Part shown: one piece after another, positions 35,217 through 43,580 of the stretch
Numbering within the stretch: position 1 is the first letter of the stretch
Layout: each line of letters starts with the position of its first letter
DNA from: a virus
Virus record (IMG/VR): IMGVR_UViG_3300029787_000021
Location: 1 to 64,000 of that record
Reading direction: 5' to 3' (one strand)
DNA length: 64,000 nucleotides
Made by a program: the position numbers and the translations under genes
Notes under the pieces: generated by a model
Seen by the model: the letters and a program-made list of their open reading frames with translations, nothing else
Database searches by the model: none
What the model was told of the DNA's origin: nothing

Positions 35217-35626
35217 TATTGTTCAAAATTAATATTTAGAAAATCTTCTATACCAGTTTCAGCTATTTGGTAGCTCATACTAAAATTTACTGAGTTATTA
35301 TCAGGATCTGCTGTTGTAGAAATTTTACTTGGTATAACCGCTGGGAAGTAGTTTCTTAACGAAGATCTTACTTCTTGGTCTATTTGTTCTATTTTTTCTT
35401 CAGTTATATTATCAAATAGAAGATTTCTTAATCCTGTGCCTAAACCAGGGCTAAAGAATCTTTCTCCTCTACCAGTTAAGAAAAAATTAATTATATTATT
35501 TTTTATAGCATCTTTTGTAGTATATGTAGAGTTAAACACAGCTTGACCGCTAAACGGTAGAGAGATCCCTACAGCTTTTCTAGGCTGTCTATCTAGTGGA
35601 TTAATTCTTTTTACTTCAAATGCCAT
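35216..35626 (-). CDS. 25: Baseplate wedge protein, T4 gp25-like
   Basis: 136 residues, the usual length of gp25, which connects the baseplate wedge to the sheath. The family pattern is clear: AIKNNIINFFLTGRGERFFSPGLGTGLRNLLF, then a helix (EEKIEQIDQEVRSSLRNYFP) and a final beta region. The E-x-x-F-x-P-x-x-G core is intact. It overlaps gp6 by one base. Confidence 0.93.
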   Translation of the reverse strand: MAFEVKRINPLDRQPRKAVGISLPFSGQAVFNSTYTTKDAIKNNIINFFLTGRGERFFSPGLGTGLRNLLFDNITEEKIEQIDQEVRSSLRNYFPAVIPSKISTTADPDNNSVNFSMSYQIAETGIEDFLNINFEQ

Positions 35627-35627
35627 A

Positions 35628-36047
35628 TTATGTTAATTGTCTACTACTTTTTTTATTAGCTAAATCTAATATATCTTTAGCTTTACCTACAAATTCTAAT
35701 TTACTTATATCTATACCCGGCTCTGGTCCGCTGTTCATACCCATTCCAGATGCCATTCTATTTGCTGTGGAAGGCTGTCCTCCCATTATATTATTAGCAT
35801 CTTCTTTTGTCATAGTATTCATAGTCTGGTTTAGCATCTCTGTTATAGGAGTCAAATTCTTTTTATTAGTCTCATTTAACTTAGGATCTACCGACCATTT
35901 TCTAGTTTTAGTGTCTGCTTTCTTGTAACCACTCGTTTCAGGTTTACTGGCAAACTTAACTGCCTCATTTAAAATGTCTTTCAACTCGTCCTGGACGGCT
36001 GCTCTGACTTCTTCTCTTATTATTTTTCGTAAACTATCTAGTTTCAT
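35628..36047 (-). CDS. Small protein with tag-like N-terminus, unknown function
   Basis: 139 residues. It starts MKLDSLRKIIREEVRAAVQDEL, which resembles the shared capsid-tag (I-R-E near residue 12) but extends into a long helix. The rest is Lys-, Asn- and Met-rich with no known domain. A TATTTATA box ends only three bases before the ATG, so the message may be leaderless. It lies just upstream of the baseplate gene 25. Confidence 0.65.
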   Translation of the reverse strand: MKLDSLRKIIREEVRAAVQDELKDILNEAVKFASKPETSGYKKADTKTRKWSVDPKLNETNKKNLTPITEMLNQTMNTMTKEDANNIMGGQPSTANRMASGMGMNSGPEPGIDISKLEFVGKAKDILDLANKKSSRQLT

Positions 36048-36050
36048 AAT

Positions 36051-36058
36051 TATAAATA
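36051..36058 (-). promoter_or_regulatory. Late box TATTTATA, close to ATG
   Basis: Sense strand GATATTTATAATTATG; only three bases separate the box from the ATG, so the transcript would be leaderless if used. Confidence 0.5.
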
Positions 36059-36065
36059 TCCTTTA

Positions 36066-37271
36066 TTACAATAATGCTAGCTGAGTATTCAATCTTACTT
36101 TCATATCATCTAATATTATTCTTGGTTTTGGTGTAAAAGTTTCAGGGGATGTTAATACTACTGCACTAGGGTCCCCATTATTCCACAATTGTGCAGTACC
36201 AAATCTTCTTTGAGCTATAAGAGGTGATGTTGGATCATCTTGTACTCTTAATAAATATACGTTACCATCCAGAGCTGTAAATAATTCTGAGTTTGGAGGC
36301 AGTCCATCTACTCCTGTTGCATCTCCTGTATTAAGAGGTAATCCATCAGGTCCTATTAAACCATCTTCTCCACTACCGCCATCTACGTCTGGGTTAGTAC
36401 TATTATCAAAATCTCCTTCGATTGCTCTTCTTCTCAATCTACTTTTTATACCTTCCGGTATAAGATCTGATTGATTCATTTCATCGAATATATCAAGTAT
36501 GTCCAGCATAGCATCGTCAAATCCATCACCAGTACCTCCATCTAATTCACTTTGTATAAGTCCTAACGCGTCTGCTAATGTATCTTCTAATTCATTTAAT
36601 AGGTCATTTAATTCAGGATCTATTTCTTCATCAGGGTCTATACCATTTAAAACTTCACAATATGCTCCAGCAAAAGCACATACCTCGTTAATCTTATCTA
36701 GTACAGACATAGCTGGTACTAGTGCTGCTTGAAGGGTAGCTACTAGGGTTTGTATTGCTTGAACTATCTTAGTTATTTTTTCTACTATTTTATTTACTTT
36801 AGCTCTAATATTACTAAGCGCAGTTGTTACACTTACCGGTATACCTATACCAGGAGGAACCGATTGAGGTAAAGGAATACTTAATACTACATTAACTATT
36901 CTTAACAGCCTCGAAATAGGTCCTAAAAGCCTCTGAGCTGTACCTAGTAATTTAGTTGCGGTATCTCCTATCTTACCTGCAAAATCATTTAGTCTATCTT
37001 GTAAGGAGCTTACAGAATCCATTCTTTCACATATAGACGGTGATACTTTTTCTGTTATTGCTCCTGTTGCTACCTGGAGTATAACTGCTTTCATTTTATT
37101 AAGTATAACCTGTTTAGATTCTTTAAATTTAGATACTATATTACCTTTAGCTCTACCTATAGCTACACCTATCTTTTCTTTAAGATTAGTTTTTTCCATA
37201 CCCGAACTGTCCGGCTGGGTACCGATTGGCGGGGTATTTTCAGTTGACTGTAATCCTGGTTGATCTGCCAT
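36066..37271 (-). CDS. Helical tail or baseplate protein, unknown
   Basis: 401 residues. Residues about 20-210 are long helices with an Ala/Ile/Val-rich stretch (LRIVNVVLSIPLPQSVPPGIG...KIVEKITKIVQAIQTLVATLQAA), two Cys (EVCAFAGAYCE), then an Asp/Gly-rich linker and a small beta C-terminus. The hydrophobic helical core could suit a baseplate hub or tape-measure-like part. It shares one base with the neighbouring 424-residue baseplate gene. Confidence 0.68.
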   Translation of the reverse strand: MADQPGLQSTENTPPIGTQPDSSGMEKTNLKEKIGVAIGRAKGNIVSKFKESKQVILNKMKAVILQVATGAITEKVSPSICERMDSVSSLQDRLNDFAGKIGDTATKLLGTAQRLLGPISRLLRIVNVVLSIPLPQSVPPGIGIPVSVTTALSNIRAKVNKIVEKITKIVQAIQTLVATLQAALVPAMSVLDKINEVCAFAGAYCEVLNGIDPDEEIDPELNDLLNELEDTLADALGLIQSELDGGTGDGFDDAMLDILDIFDEMNQSDLIPEGIKSRLRRRAIEGDFDNSTNPDVDGGSGEDGLIGPDGLPLNTGDATGVDGLPPNSELFTALDGNVYLLRVQDDPTSPLIAQRRFGTAQLWNNGDPSAVVLTSPETFTPKPRIILDDMKVRLNTQLALL

Positions 37272-38545
37272 TATACTCTTCTATTACGTAGATTAGGTTC
37301 TAAGAAAATATTTTCTGAAAGAGCTGTTTCTTGATCTTTCTCTAATCTTTCTAATTCAGCTTTTATTGCATTAGCTGCTGATATTTGTTTAGGTATCCAA
37401 GTTGAGGGTAAATGTGGTTGAGCCATCGAATCAACTAAACTATATAAAGCAGCTATTAAATCTTTTTGTAACGTTACCATGGTTCTACCTAGTATAGCAG
37501 GTTCAGCAATCTGTGCTTGTGAAGAACCTTTTGTTGCGTTACGTAATCTAAGCGCGTTAATACCTATGTATATTTTTTGGGCACTTATAATTACTTTATT
37601 ATCGTCTCCTCTACCATCTATATTTACGGAATTAGCAGATATACCAACTGCTTCATTACCTGATATAAGTATTGAATCTTCTTTAGAGTTTAATACTATT
37701 CTATCTGAGTTAATTACTGCTTGAGATCCAGAGTATATATTTAGTTCTGCTGGTGGTACTATTAGTCTGTTTTCAGGGTCTTCTTGGTCGCTATCGATAA
37801 AAGATGCTCCTATAAAGCTTATATTATCTTCTGAAGATGCTGATAAAGGTAGAGCATGTGCTTCAGTTAAATAAATAGATGTTGGGTCTTCGTTTATATC
37901 CTCTAATACCGGGGTATACCCATCTCCTGTTTCTTTTTGTCCATTCCTTATAATAGTAAGAGCTTTCATGTTATTGCTCTCTTCTATTTCTTCTCCACTG
38001 GTTCTTTCTATAATATAAGGATTATTAGGTGATTTAGCTCCTGTAAATCTAATAGAGGATCCAAATCTTGATTCAATCATAGTATCTCCTGGGAATGGTA
38101 GTAGTGGTGCTAGTACGGCCGAATCTATGAAAAAATTATTTTCTTCTGCTTTTGGATATTCAGATACATTAGAATCAGGGTGAGGGTTCCAGTGTGGGTG
38201 ATTCCATATCGATAAAGGTATATCATAGTAGGTTTTAGATGTATCTGAGCTATCTACCTGTTCTTGAGATATGGGTCCTATACAGATGTATACTATTTCT
38301 TGTAATAAAGGAAATGTAATAAAGTTTCTGCTTTTAGGATACGCTTTACCTAACTTATCTACTCTATTTTGTAATCCTGAATCTCCTAATATTCTGTATC
38401 TAATTGCTCCTATATCACTATATCCAGTAAAAGACGGGTGTCTTTCATCCAGTATTACGTCCATAACTCTTGCTGGTACTATTCCTGGTGGAGAATCTAT
38501 TTGGACTTTACTTGGTGATGTAGGATAAAACGGATTATTACTCAT
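37271..38545 (-). CDS. Baseplate hub/spike-like protein
   Basis: 424 residues. N-terminal beta region begins MSNNPFYPTSPSKVQIDSPP and includes PARVMDVILDERHPSF and IGAIRYRILGD, an OB-fold-like start found in marine phage baseplate hub proteins. The C-terminal half has short regular beta repeats (INSDRIVLNSKEDSILISGN, SVNIDGRGDDNKVIISAQKIYIG), as in VgrG/gp5-type spike helices. No lysozyme motif is visible. Likely part of the central spike or hub. Confidence 0.72.
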   Translation of the reverse strand: MSNNPFYPTSPSKVQIDSPPGIVPARVMDVILDERHPSFTGYSDIGAIRYRILGDSGLQNRVDKLGKAYPKSRNFITFPLLQEIVYICIGPISQEQVDSSDTSKTYYDIPLSIWNHPHWNPHPDSNVSEYPKAEENNFFIDSAVLAPLLPFPGDTMIESRFGSSIRFTGAKSPNNPYIIERTSGEEIEESNNMKALTIIRNGQKETGDGYTPVLEDINEDPTSIYLTEAHALPLSASSEDNISFIGASFIDSDQEDPENRLIVPPAELNIYSGSQAVINSDRIVLNSKEDSILISGNEAVGISANSVNIDGRGDDNKVIISAQKIYIGINALRLRNATKGSSQAQIAEPAILGRTMVTLQKDLIAALYSLVDSMAQPHLPSTWIPKQISAANAIKAELERLEKDQETALSENIFLEPNLRNRRV

Positions 38546-38906
38546 TACTTTCTTCTTCTTCTGGGTTAGCTTTGTCTTCTACTTCAGTTAACTCCGAAGC
38601 TTCTAGTAAATCAGCTAGTTCAGAAGGGTCGAAGAAGTCAGCTCCGTCACCTTTACTAGCAGCTGATTCTATTCTCTGTATTATAGCTGCCATTTTTATA
38701 AGGTGTTCATCATTTTTTACTCCTATTTCCATATACTCTTTAATCATAGGTACTACTAAAGTAGCATCTCCTATATTCTCTATTAAAGGTTTAAGTTCTC
38801 CAATAAGAGAGCTTACTTGATTTCGAGTACTGCTAGAGTTATTATGTATTTCTTCTAATAAATCAGATAAAGTCTTATCTTTAAATATGGTTTTATCTAA
38901 GGCCAT
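38538..38906 (-). CDS. Small acidic helical protein
   Basis: 122 residues, acidic, mainly helical (SDLLEEIHNNSSSTRNQVSSL and DEHLIKMAAIIQRIESAA). It ends EDKANPEEEESNE. Its stop overlaps the start of the baseplate hub gene by 8 bases. A late box lies 11 bases upstream, so it may start the late transcript into the baseplate genes. No family is recognised; a baseplate assembly factor is plausible. Confidence 0.7.
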   Translation of the reverse strand: MALDKTIFKDKTLSDLLEEIHNNSSSTRNQVSSLIGELKPLIENIGDATLVVPMIKEYMEIGVKNDEHLIKMAAIIQRIESAASKGDGADFFDPSELADLLEASELTEVEDKANPEEEESNE

Positions 38907-38917
38907 AGTTTTTTTAT

Positions 38918-38925
38918 TATAAATA
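38918..38925 (-). promoter_or_regulatory. Late box TATTTATA
   Basis: Sense strand GTCTATTTATAATAAA, 11 bases before the 122-residue gene upstream of the baseplate block. Confidence 0.65.
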
Positions 38926-38927
38926 GA

Positions 38928-39662
38928 CTATTTAACGTAATTTATATTATGAATAATAAGTCCTTGATCTTCATACTGCTGAAATAGTTCGTAAAACTCT
39001 ATTTTTAGTTTAGATATTACTCTAGTAAGGTGAGGAGTTTCACAATCAGTCATTTCTCTAATGTAAATATAAAGAGCTTTTTTCTTAAATATACCTATAT
39101 CGTTTCTAGTTTTAAATATAGTAAGTACAGCATCTGCTACTTTTAACTCGCTTTCTTTAGAAAACAAGGTATCTATCTTATCATAGGTTTTATCTACGAA
39201 TAAATCTATAAACTGACCTAAAGTTAAGGCATCTTCATGGTACGGGTCTTGGGTTTTACCGTAAATTCTATCTGTATCATCAACATTATGCTCTAAATCT
39301 TTGAAGTCTCCATGCTGTAATAGCTTTTTATAGTTTTTATTATTGTAGTTAATTAACCATCTCTTAACGATAGTACCAAAATACGAGTAAGCTTTAGCAC
39401 CATAGGTGGGATCAAACTTCATAATCTTCTCTTCTAGTAAAACAGTAACGATCACATGCTTTAAATCCTCAATATCAGGTACGTCAGTATAATAAAACTT
39501 AAATGTGTGTATTATATTCTCTGCTAGCTTGTAAAAAGGGTAATAAATGTGGTCGGTGAAGATTTTTGCTCGGTAATCTGAGTCAGTACTCTCGTTATAT
39601 CTTACTATATACTCTTCGGTTTCTTTTGTAAAGTAGTTAGCTTTGCTTTTTGCTCTGCCCAT
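38928..39662 (-). CDS. 55: Late-transcription sigma factor, T4 gp55-like
   Basis: 244 residues. It directs host RNA polymerase to late promoters together with a sliding clamp in T4. The recognisable start is YFTKETEEYIVRYNES, followed by a sigma region-2-like segment (DHIYYPFYKLAENIIHTFKF, DIEDLKHVIVTVLLEEKIMKFDP, AYSYFGTIVKRWLINYNN). A longer C-terminal helical part follows. It is the best candidate to recognise the TATTTATA boxes. It overlaps the next gene by 26 bases. Confidence 0.85.
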   Translation of the reverse strand: MGRAKSKANYFTKETEEYIVRYNESTDSDYRAKIFTDHIYYPFYKLAENIIHTFKFYYTDVPDIEDLKHVIVTVLLEEKIMKFDPTYGAKAYSYFGTIVKRWLINYNNKNYKKLLQHGDFKDLEHNVDDTDRIYGKTQDPYHEDALTLGQFIDLFVDKTYDKIDTLFSKESELKVADAVLTIFKTRNDIGIFKKKALYIYIREMTDCETPHLTRVISKLKIEFYELFQQYEDQGLIIHNINYVK

Positions 39663-39945
39663 ATTCGTTGGTTACTTGGAACTTATTAAGTTCATCTTGT
39701 ACAGTTTTTAGTTGATTAAAAAAGTAACCGGTCTCGTCATCTGATTGGAATGCTCCTTTGGAATCGAGTTCTTTTAAGTGGGCTTGTGATTGATTTATTG
39801 TATCTGATAGATTTGTAATGAATTTTGCCTGTTCTTCAACTGCATCTTCATACTTTTCCACTCTTACTAACAGATTTCTTATAAAAAATCCTGAAATTGC
39901 TATTATTAAGCCTAAGGCACAATAAATTACTATAGGATCTGCCAT
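39637..39945 (-). CDS. Small membrane-anchored coiled-coil protein
   Basis: 102 residues. An N-terminal membrane segment (IVIYCALGLIIAISGFFI, residues about 4-21) is followed by a coiled coil (EDAVEEQAKFITNLSDTINQSQAHLKEL). The end overlaps the start of the gp55 gene by 26 bases, so the two are likely translated together. Similar short proteins sit before gp55 in other T4-like phages; the function is unknown. Confidence 0.72.
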   Translation of the reverse strand: MADPIVIYCALGLIIAISGFFIRNLLVRVEKYEDAVEEQAKFITNLSDTINQSQAHLKELDSKGAFQSDDETGYFFNQLKTVQDELNKFQVTNEYGQSKKQS

Positions 39946-39947
39946 AA

Positions 39948-40682
39948 TTATAGTTTTTTTAATGTTTTTAATAGTCCTTCCGAAGAATTTACTCTTTTTC
40001 CTGTGGAACTACTTGTTTTTTTGACTTTAGGAGTAGTACTCCCCTTACTAGCTAACCATTTATCATATTCTACCTTGGAAGCAAGGAAGTCTGCGCAGTG
40101 TAATACGTTAACTATAGATGTTTTCATCCTAGAGTTGGGGTTATTACTAAAAAAGTAAGGTTTATTACCGTCTGCAAATACTCCATCGTGGCATTTTATA
40201 GCTAAATACTCTTTTTCTGTGATTTTTATACCATACTGCTGTAGTGTATAAAGAGATCTATCTGGGACTAACATAAATGTAAGGTCACCATTAGGGGTAT
40301 ACATCTCTTGTAGCTTATCTTGCCTCCATTTGTCGGTCTGAGGTAAGTAAGATGCTTGATCTTTGGTACCAATTTTACCTAAATCATGGAATAGACCTGC
40401 AAATACAAGTTCTTCCATAGTAAAATCAATAGTCCCACCCATTTCTTCATAAAGTCTGGATTGTTTAACGGCATATTGAACTACTCTATTAACATGATCT
40501 ACGTATCCGCCTGGAAATGCATTATGGTACCAAGTTTTTCCACTAGCAGGTGCCATAACATAGGTATCGGCAAGATCCTCAAGCATGATATTTACGTCAT
40601 TCTTACGATCTCCTATATACTTGTCTACTATCTTTAAATGTAGATCCCAATTTTTTTGAATTTGTTCTGCTGTTAAGCTCAT
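39948..40682 (-). CDS. HD-domain hydrolase
   Basis: 244 residues. HD motif elements are HNAFPGGYVDHVNRVVQYA (first His), FAGLFHDLGKIG (His-Asp), then a later IKCHDGVFADG. HD proteins of this size usually hydrolyse nucleotides or phosphodiesters; the substrate cannot be told. The C-terminus is Ser/Lys-rich. It is transcribed from a near-consensus early promoter whose -10-like box ends five bases before the ATG, so the message may be leaderless. Confidence 0.82.
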   Translation of the reverse strand: MSLTAEQIQKNWDLHLKIVDKYIGDRKNDVNIMLEDLADTYVMAPASGKTWYHNAFPGGYVDHVNRVVQYAVKQSRLYEEMGGTIDFTMEELVFAGLFHDLGKIGTKDQASYLPQTDKWRQDKLQEMYTPNGDLTFMLVPDRSLYTLQQYGIKITEKEYLAIKCHDGVFADGNKPYFFSNNPNSRMKTSIVNVLHCADFLASKVEYDKWLASKGSTTPKVKKTSSSTGKRVNSSEGLLKTLKKL

Positions 40683-40687
40683 ATATT

Positions 40688-40718
40688 ATAAATTACGAAT
40701 TAAAATTTTAATTTCCAA
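40688..40718 (-). promoter_or_regulatory. Early-type promoter, variant -10 (HD-domain gene)
   Basis: AGTTGG, with TTG followed by exactly 20 bases and then TAATTTAT. The -10 box deviates from TATATTTA. It ends five bases before the ATG of the HD-domain gene. Confidence 0.55.
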
Positions 40719-40863
40719 CTAATCGAATACAATTATCCTCGCTTGGTGTAACTAATTTCTATTTCTTAATACTTTATATATAATTTCATATAATCTTTTC
40801 TATATATTCTTTATATAAATCTTATATATTATAGAAGTTAGTGTTTTTTTTGCAGAATGGCAA

Positions 40864-41451
40864 CTATTCTACAATAAATTTTTCTACGTACCCTTCTTTT
40901 TCAATAAAAGTATTACCAAACTCCCACATAACTTTCATATAAAGCGATATAGTATCACCTACTAATTCGGGAGGAAAAGGTCCAACTGTTCTTCTACTTG
41001 TATAGTTATTCTCATTTTCATTAAAATATATTCTAGTATTATTCTGAACTATAGGGAGAATAGTACCTTCGAATTGGTTTAAATATACGATAGTATCTCT
41101 AACTGGTATAGGAGTACCTTGATAATCCTCTAAACCATTATAAGGACTATATAAAGGTATAGTAAAAGCTATTGAATCTCCAAGCACCCAATAGGTATCT
41201 GTATCAAATCTAGCACTAACTATACTACTTTCTACTTTATCTGCTATAACATCTACTGAGAAGTATGGATAATACTCCTGATTCCAATCTAGATCTATAT
41301 GATAGTAACCATTTTCATCCTGTTCGGAAGGAAATACCATAGTAGCTTCCGGATCTATATATAAGTTATCTTCTTCTGGAGAACAACTAAATATAAATAT
41401 CATTAAGAAAAATATGAATATGTAAAATATTAATTCAACAATAAACTTCAT
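40864..41451 (-). CDS. Phage lipoprotein
   Basis: 195 residues from the ATG at 41451. This start gives a clean lipoprotein signal: MKFIVELIFYIFIFFLMIF followed by IFSCSPEEDN with lipobox Cys. The acidic residues after the Cys (S-P-E-E-D) fit the Bacteroidetes lipoprotein export signal for surface display. The mature part is beta-rich and aromatic, with no known domain. Made early or middle from the promoter at 41770-41800, it may block superinfection, which is an inference. Confidence 0.75.
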   Translation of the reverse strand: MKFIVELIFYIFIFFLMIFIFSCSPEEDNLYIDPEATMVFPSEQDENGYYHIDLDWNQEYYPYFSVDVIADKVESSIVSARFDTDTYWVLGDSIAFTIPLYSPYNGLEDYQGTPIPVRDTIVYLNQFEGTILPIVQNNTRIYFNENENNYTSRRTVGPFPPELVGDTISLYMKVMWEFGNTFIEKEGYVEKFIVE

Positions 41452-41491
41452 TATTCTTAAAAAACAACCCGTATCATGACTATTCCATTTA

Positions 41492-41752
41492 TCAATCATT
41501 TCTATAAGCATATTTATGAGTATCTGGGTATATAGTATACATGTTATCTTTGTAAGAAGAACTTTCAAAAATAAACATAACTAACTCCTCTATTTCAACC
41601 TCCTGTGGTGAATCACACTCTTGGTATTCTCTTTTTACTTCTAAAAGTAGCCCTTCGAAGTCATCCGTAGATAGAGATTTATCTACATAATTTTGCTTTA
41701 AGATATCTTTTACTTCATCTTTTAGCCAAACATCAAAATTTATATTTATCAT
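41492..41752 (-). CDS. Small acidic protein, unknown
   Basis: 86 residues. Starts MININFDVWLKDEVKDILKQ. Acidic and helical, with no membrane segment or motif. It is the first gene after a strong early promoter (41770-41800) and carries the short conserved leader ending AAGGTT just before the ATG. It precedes the lipoprotein gene and may be co-transcribed with it. Confidence 0.75.
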   Translation of the reverse strand: MININFDVWLKDEVKDILKQNYVDKSLSTDDFEGLLLEVKREYQECDSPQEVEIEELVMFIFESSSYKDNMYTIYPDTHKYAYRND

Positions 41753-41769
41753 AACCTTAATTTATTACA

Positions 41770-41800
41770 TAAATATACGAACTTTCCGGCAGATTTCCAA
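41770..41800 (-). promoter_or_regulatory. Early-type promoter TTG-N20-TATATTTA
   Basis: Minus-strand AGTTGG (TTG box 41798-41800), 20-base spacer, TATATTTA at 41770-41777. The leader ends AAGGTT before the ATG at 41752. Confidence 0.85.
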
Positions 41801-41805
41801 CTAAT

Positions 41806-42690
41806 TCACCAAGTTTTTTTAGTAATATGCTCATAAACTACCTTAGCTAACTCTAAATGATCACCAGAATTAGGATGAGCTCCAGTATAACCCGTATTAG
41901 TACCAGTAAGAAAGCTTCTTAGACTAGTAGAACCGTTAGGAAATACAATTAAGTCTCTATGTCTTATCTCTCCTTTAAATTTTTGAGACTTAAAATCTAA
42001 ATTATTCTCATCTCTATATTTGCCGTATGTATTAAAAGATGATAGATCTACAAGATTATTTACGAAAACTATCTTCACCTTATTAACCTGACAATAACAA
42101 GATAAAAGCTCTATCTGATGTAATAAATCTTGTTCTAATATATCTATTTCTGAAAAGTACTTTATATGAGTTTTCCAGTAATGATCCCACCAATCTTTCT
42201 CTATATAAGGAAACCTCTCCTTTCTATAGAAATCCAGACCGGACTCTGCACCTCCTCCTCCTTCTATAATCATATCTTTATTTATAGAAAACATCATATC
42301 AGCTATATGTATAGCCTCCCACCTTTTATATTCCACATTATATCTATCTTCTCTTAATAGCTCGGTAAGACCTACCACTAATACCCTATCATAAGGACCA
42401 TGAGTTTGCCCAGATGATTCTAACCAGTGCATAGCCTTCCTAAAGATACCGCTATTACTATCTCCTCTTACAGATAAATTAACTGATTCAGCACCGCATT
42501 TAGTTGCAATAAACTTTTCAAAGGTATTATTCCTATAGTGCGCAATATTCTCTTTACCCCCTAAAAGAAGCTTTTTATAATGTTTAGCATGTTCAGGAGC
42601 ATAGTTGGTCCTATTAATTTCTTCTCCTTCTGTAGCAGAATGAAAAAAAGAACAACCTACAGCACATATAACGTTAAAATCTTTATTCAT
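41806..42690 (-). CDS. SGNH/GDSL hydrolase-like protein
   Basis: 294 residues. Elements suggesting an SGNH-type esterase fold are VICAVGCSFFHSA near the N-terminus (the block I Ser), SVRGDSNSGIFRKAM and VLVVGLTELLRED in the middle (possible block III-type), and TGAHPNSGDHLELAKVV near the end (a D/S-x-x-H-type block V). Family members cut acyl or acetyl esters on sugars. The catalytic set is not fully convincing, so substrate and activity are open. Confidence 0.7.
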   Translation of the reverse strand: MNKDFNVICAVGCSFFHSATEGEEINRTNYAPEHAKHYKKLLLGGKENIAHYRNNTFEKFIATKCGAESVNLSVRGDSNSGIFRKAMHWLESSGQTHGPYDRVLVVGLTELLREDRYNVEYKRWEAIHIADMMFSINKDMIIEGGGGAESGLDFYRKERFPYIEKDWWDHYWKTHIKYFSEIDILEQDLLHQIELLSCYCQVNKVKIVFVNNLVDLSSFNTYGKYRDENNLDFKSQKFKGEIRHRDLIVFPNGSTSLRSFLTGTNTGYTGAHPNSGDHLELAKVVYEHITKKTW

Positions 42691-42693
42691 AAG

Positions 42694-42753
42694 AAGTGGG
42701 GGCGGTTAGGGGGTTTATTAACAGCGTAGCTCGCCGCGCAAAAGCGCGCAAAG
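42694..42753. other. G-rich tract and GC hairpin at operon boundary
   Basis: In a very AT-rich genome this stretch has GGGGGCGGTTAGGGGG (plus strand, 42698-42713) and then a perfect five-pair GC hairpin, CGCGC-AAAA-GCGCG (42735-42748). There is no U-run after the hairpin on either strand. It separates the SGNH-like gene from the 157-residue protein gene. It may be a terminator or a structural boundary element. Confidence 0.5.
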
Positions 42754-42767
42754 TTGCACCGAAAAAT

Positions 42768-43241
42768 TTATGTTCTATTAAGTAAGGATTGTATATCATA
42801 ATCAGATAACTCTAGTGTATGCAAAGGCCCATCAGATAATAGGCATGCATCTATATATTTTTTTATAACGGCACATCTTTCGTACTCTTCTCTATTCTCG
42901 AAATAGCCTCTTAGGCCATCTAGCATATTAAGTAATTTAGTATAATCGTGTTCTTTAGCGGCCTTCTCTATACTGGGCGTTTCTACGAGATCAATTCTTT
43001 TAAGGCTATTGACGAGTTTTACGAAGTATTTGTGTTTAATCTTAGACTTTACTTGGGTGTACTGAGAGCCGTATTGTTCGGATTGAATTTGATTAAGAAT
43101 GTAATAGTTTTCAAAAGCTTTGATAAAGTCTCCTAATACATAAGAAGCGTTATTGAACTTGATTATGACATCATGCTCTTTATATACCTCTTTATCTTCT
43201 TTATTAAATATATCAAAGATACTCTTATTTAACTTCTTCAT
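42768..43241 (-). CDS. Small protein with UVR-like helical motif
   Basis: 157 residues, helical. LLNMLDGLRGYFENREEYERCAVIKKYID resembles the UvrB/UvrC interaction motif, which is also common in small phage proteins. A late-type box variant (TATTTATT, 43261-43268) lies 19 bases upstream. It points away from the plus-strand mini-operon, so the two promoters form a divergent pair. Function unknown. Confidence 0.75.
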   Translation of the reverse strand: MKKLNKSIFDIFNKEDKEVYKEHDVIIKFNNASYVLGDFIKAFENYYILNQIQSEQYGSQYTQVKSKIKHKYFVKLVNSLKRIDLVETPSIEKAAKEHDYTKLLNMLDGLRGYFENREEYERCAVIKKYIDACLLSDGPLHTLELSDYDIQSLLNRT

Positions 43242-43260
43242 TCTAGTTCTATATCTCTTT

Positions 43261-43268
43261 AATAAATA
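43261..43268 (-). promoter_or_regulatory. Late-box variant TATTTATT
   Basis: Sense strand CTATTTATTAAAG, 19 bases before the 157-residue gene, and divergent from the plus-strand promoter that begins two bases away. Confidence 0.45.
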
Positions 43269-43269
43269 G

Positions 43270-43300
43270 TTGGTATTCTGAAAGATATTTCTTATATTAA
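43270..43300 (+). promoter_or_regulatory. Plus-strand early-type promoter TTG-N20-TATATTAA
   Basis: TTG (43270-43272, within AGTTGG), 20-base spacer, TATATTAA (43293-43300), 19 bases before the first plus-strand mini-gene. Same box, same spacing as the minus-strand promoters. Confidence 0.82.
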
Positions 43301-43319
43301 TATATATACTGATAATTAT

Positions 43320-43466
43320 ATGTTCGATAATATTAAAATAATAGCTCTAGGCCACGGGTTCTTATTAGGTATGCAATATTTCGCACCTTATGAAACAGAT
43401 GAAGATGATCTCCACGAGTTAAATATATACTTGTTCTTATTCTGTATCTCATTAAGATGGAAATAA
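43320..43466 (+). CDS. Plus-strand mini-protein
   Basis: 48 residues, on the strand opposite to nearly all genes. It starts MFDNIKIIALGHGFLLGMQY, has a charged centre (ETDEDDLHELN) and a hydrophobic end (IYLFLFCISLRWK). The start is 19 bases after a consensus early-type promoter on the plus strand (43270-43300), which strongly supports it as a real gene. Function is not recognised. Confidence 0.72.
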   Translation: MFDNIKIIALGHGFLLGMQYFAPYETDEDDLHELNIYLFLFCISLRWK

Positions 43467-43580
43467 ACCCTATATAGAGAAATTTTGCTAAAAAATTTTT
43501 TCATATATTTAGTAAAAACTGGGTAAATAACTATATCGAAATCTACCCATAGAGTCATCAGTACTATAAAGGATATTATA

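Noticed and set aside
43467-43580. Second plus-strand promoter with TTG-N16-TATATTTA before the 60-residue gene
   Set aside because: The spacer is 16 instead of the constant 20 bases, so it is more likely a chance match; the upstream promoter can serve the whole group.
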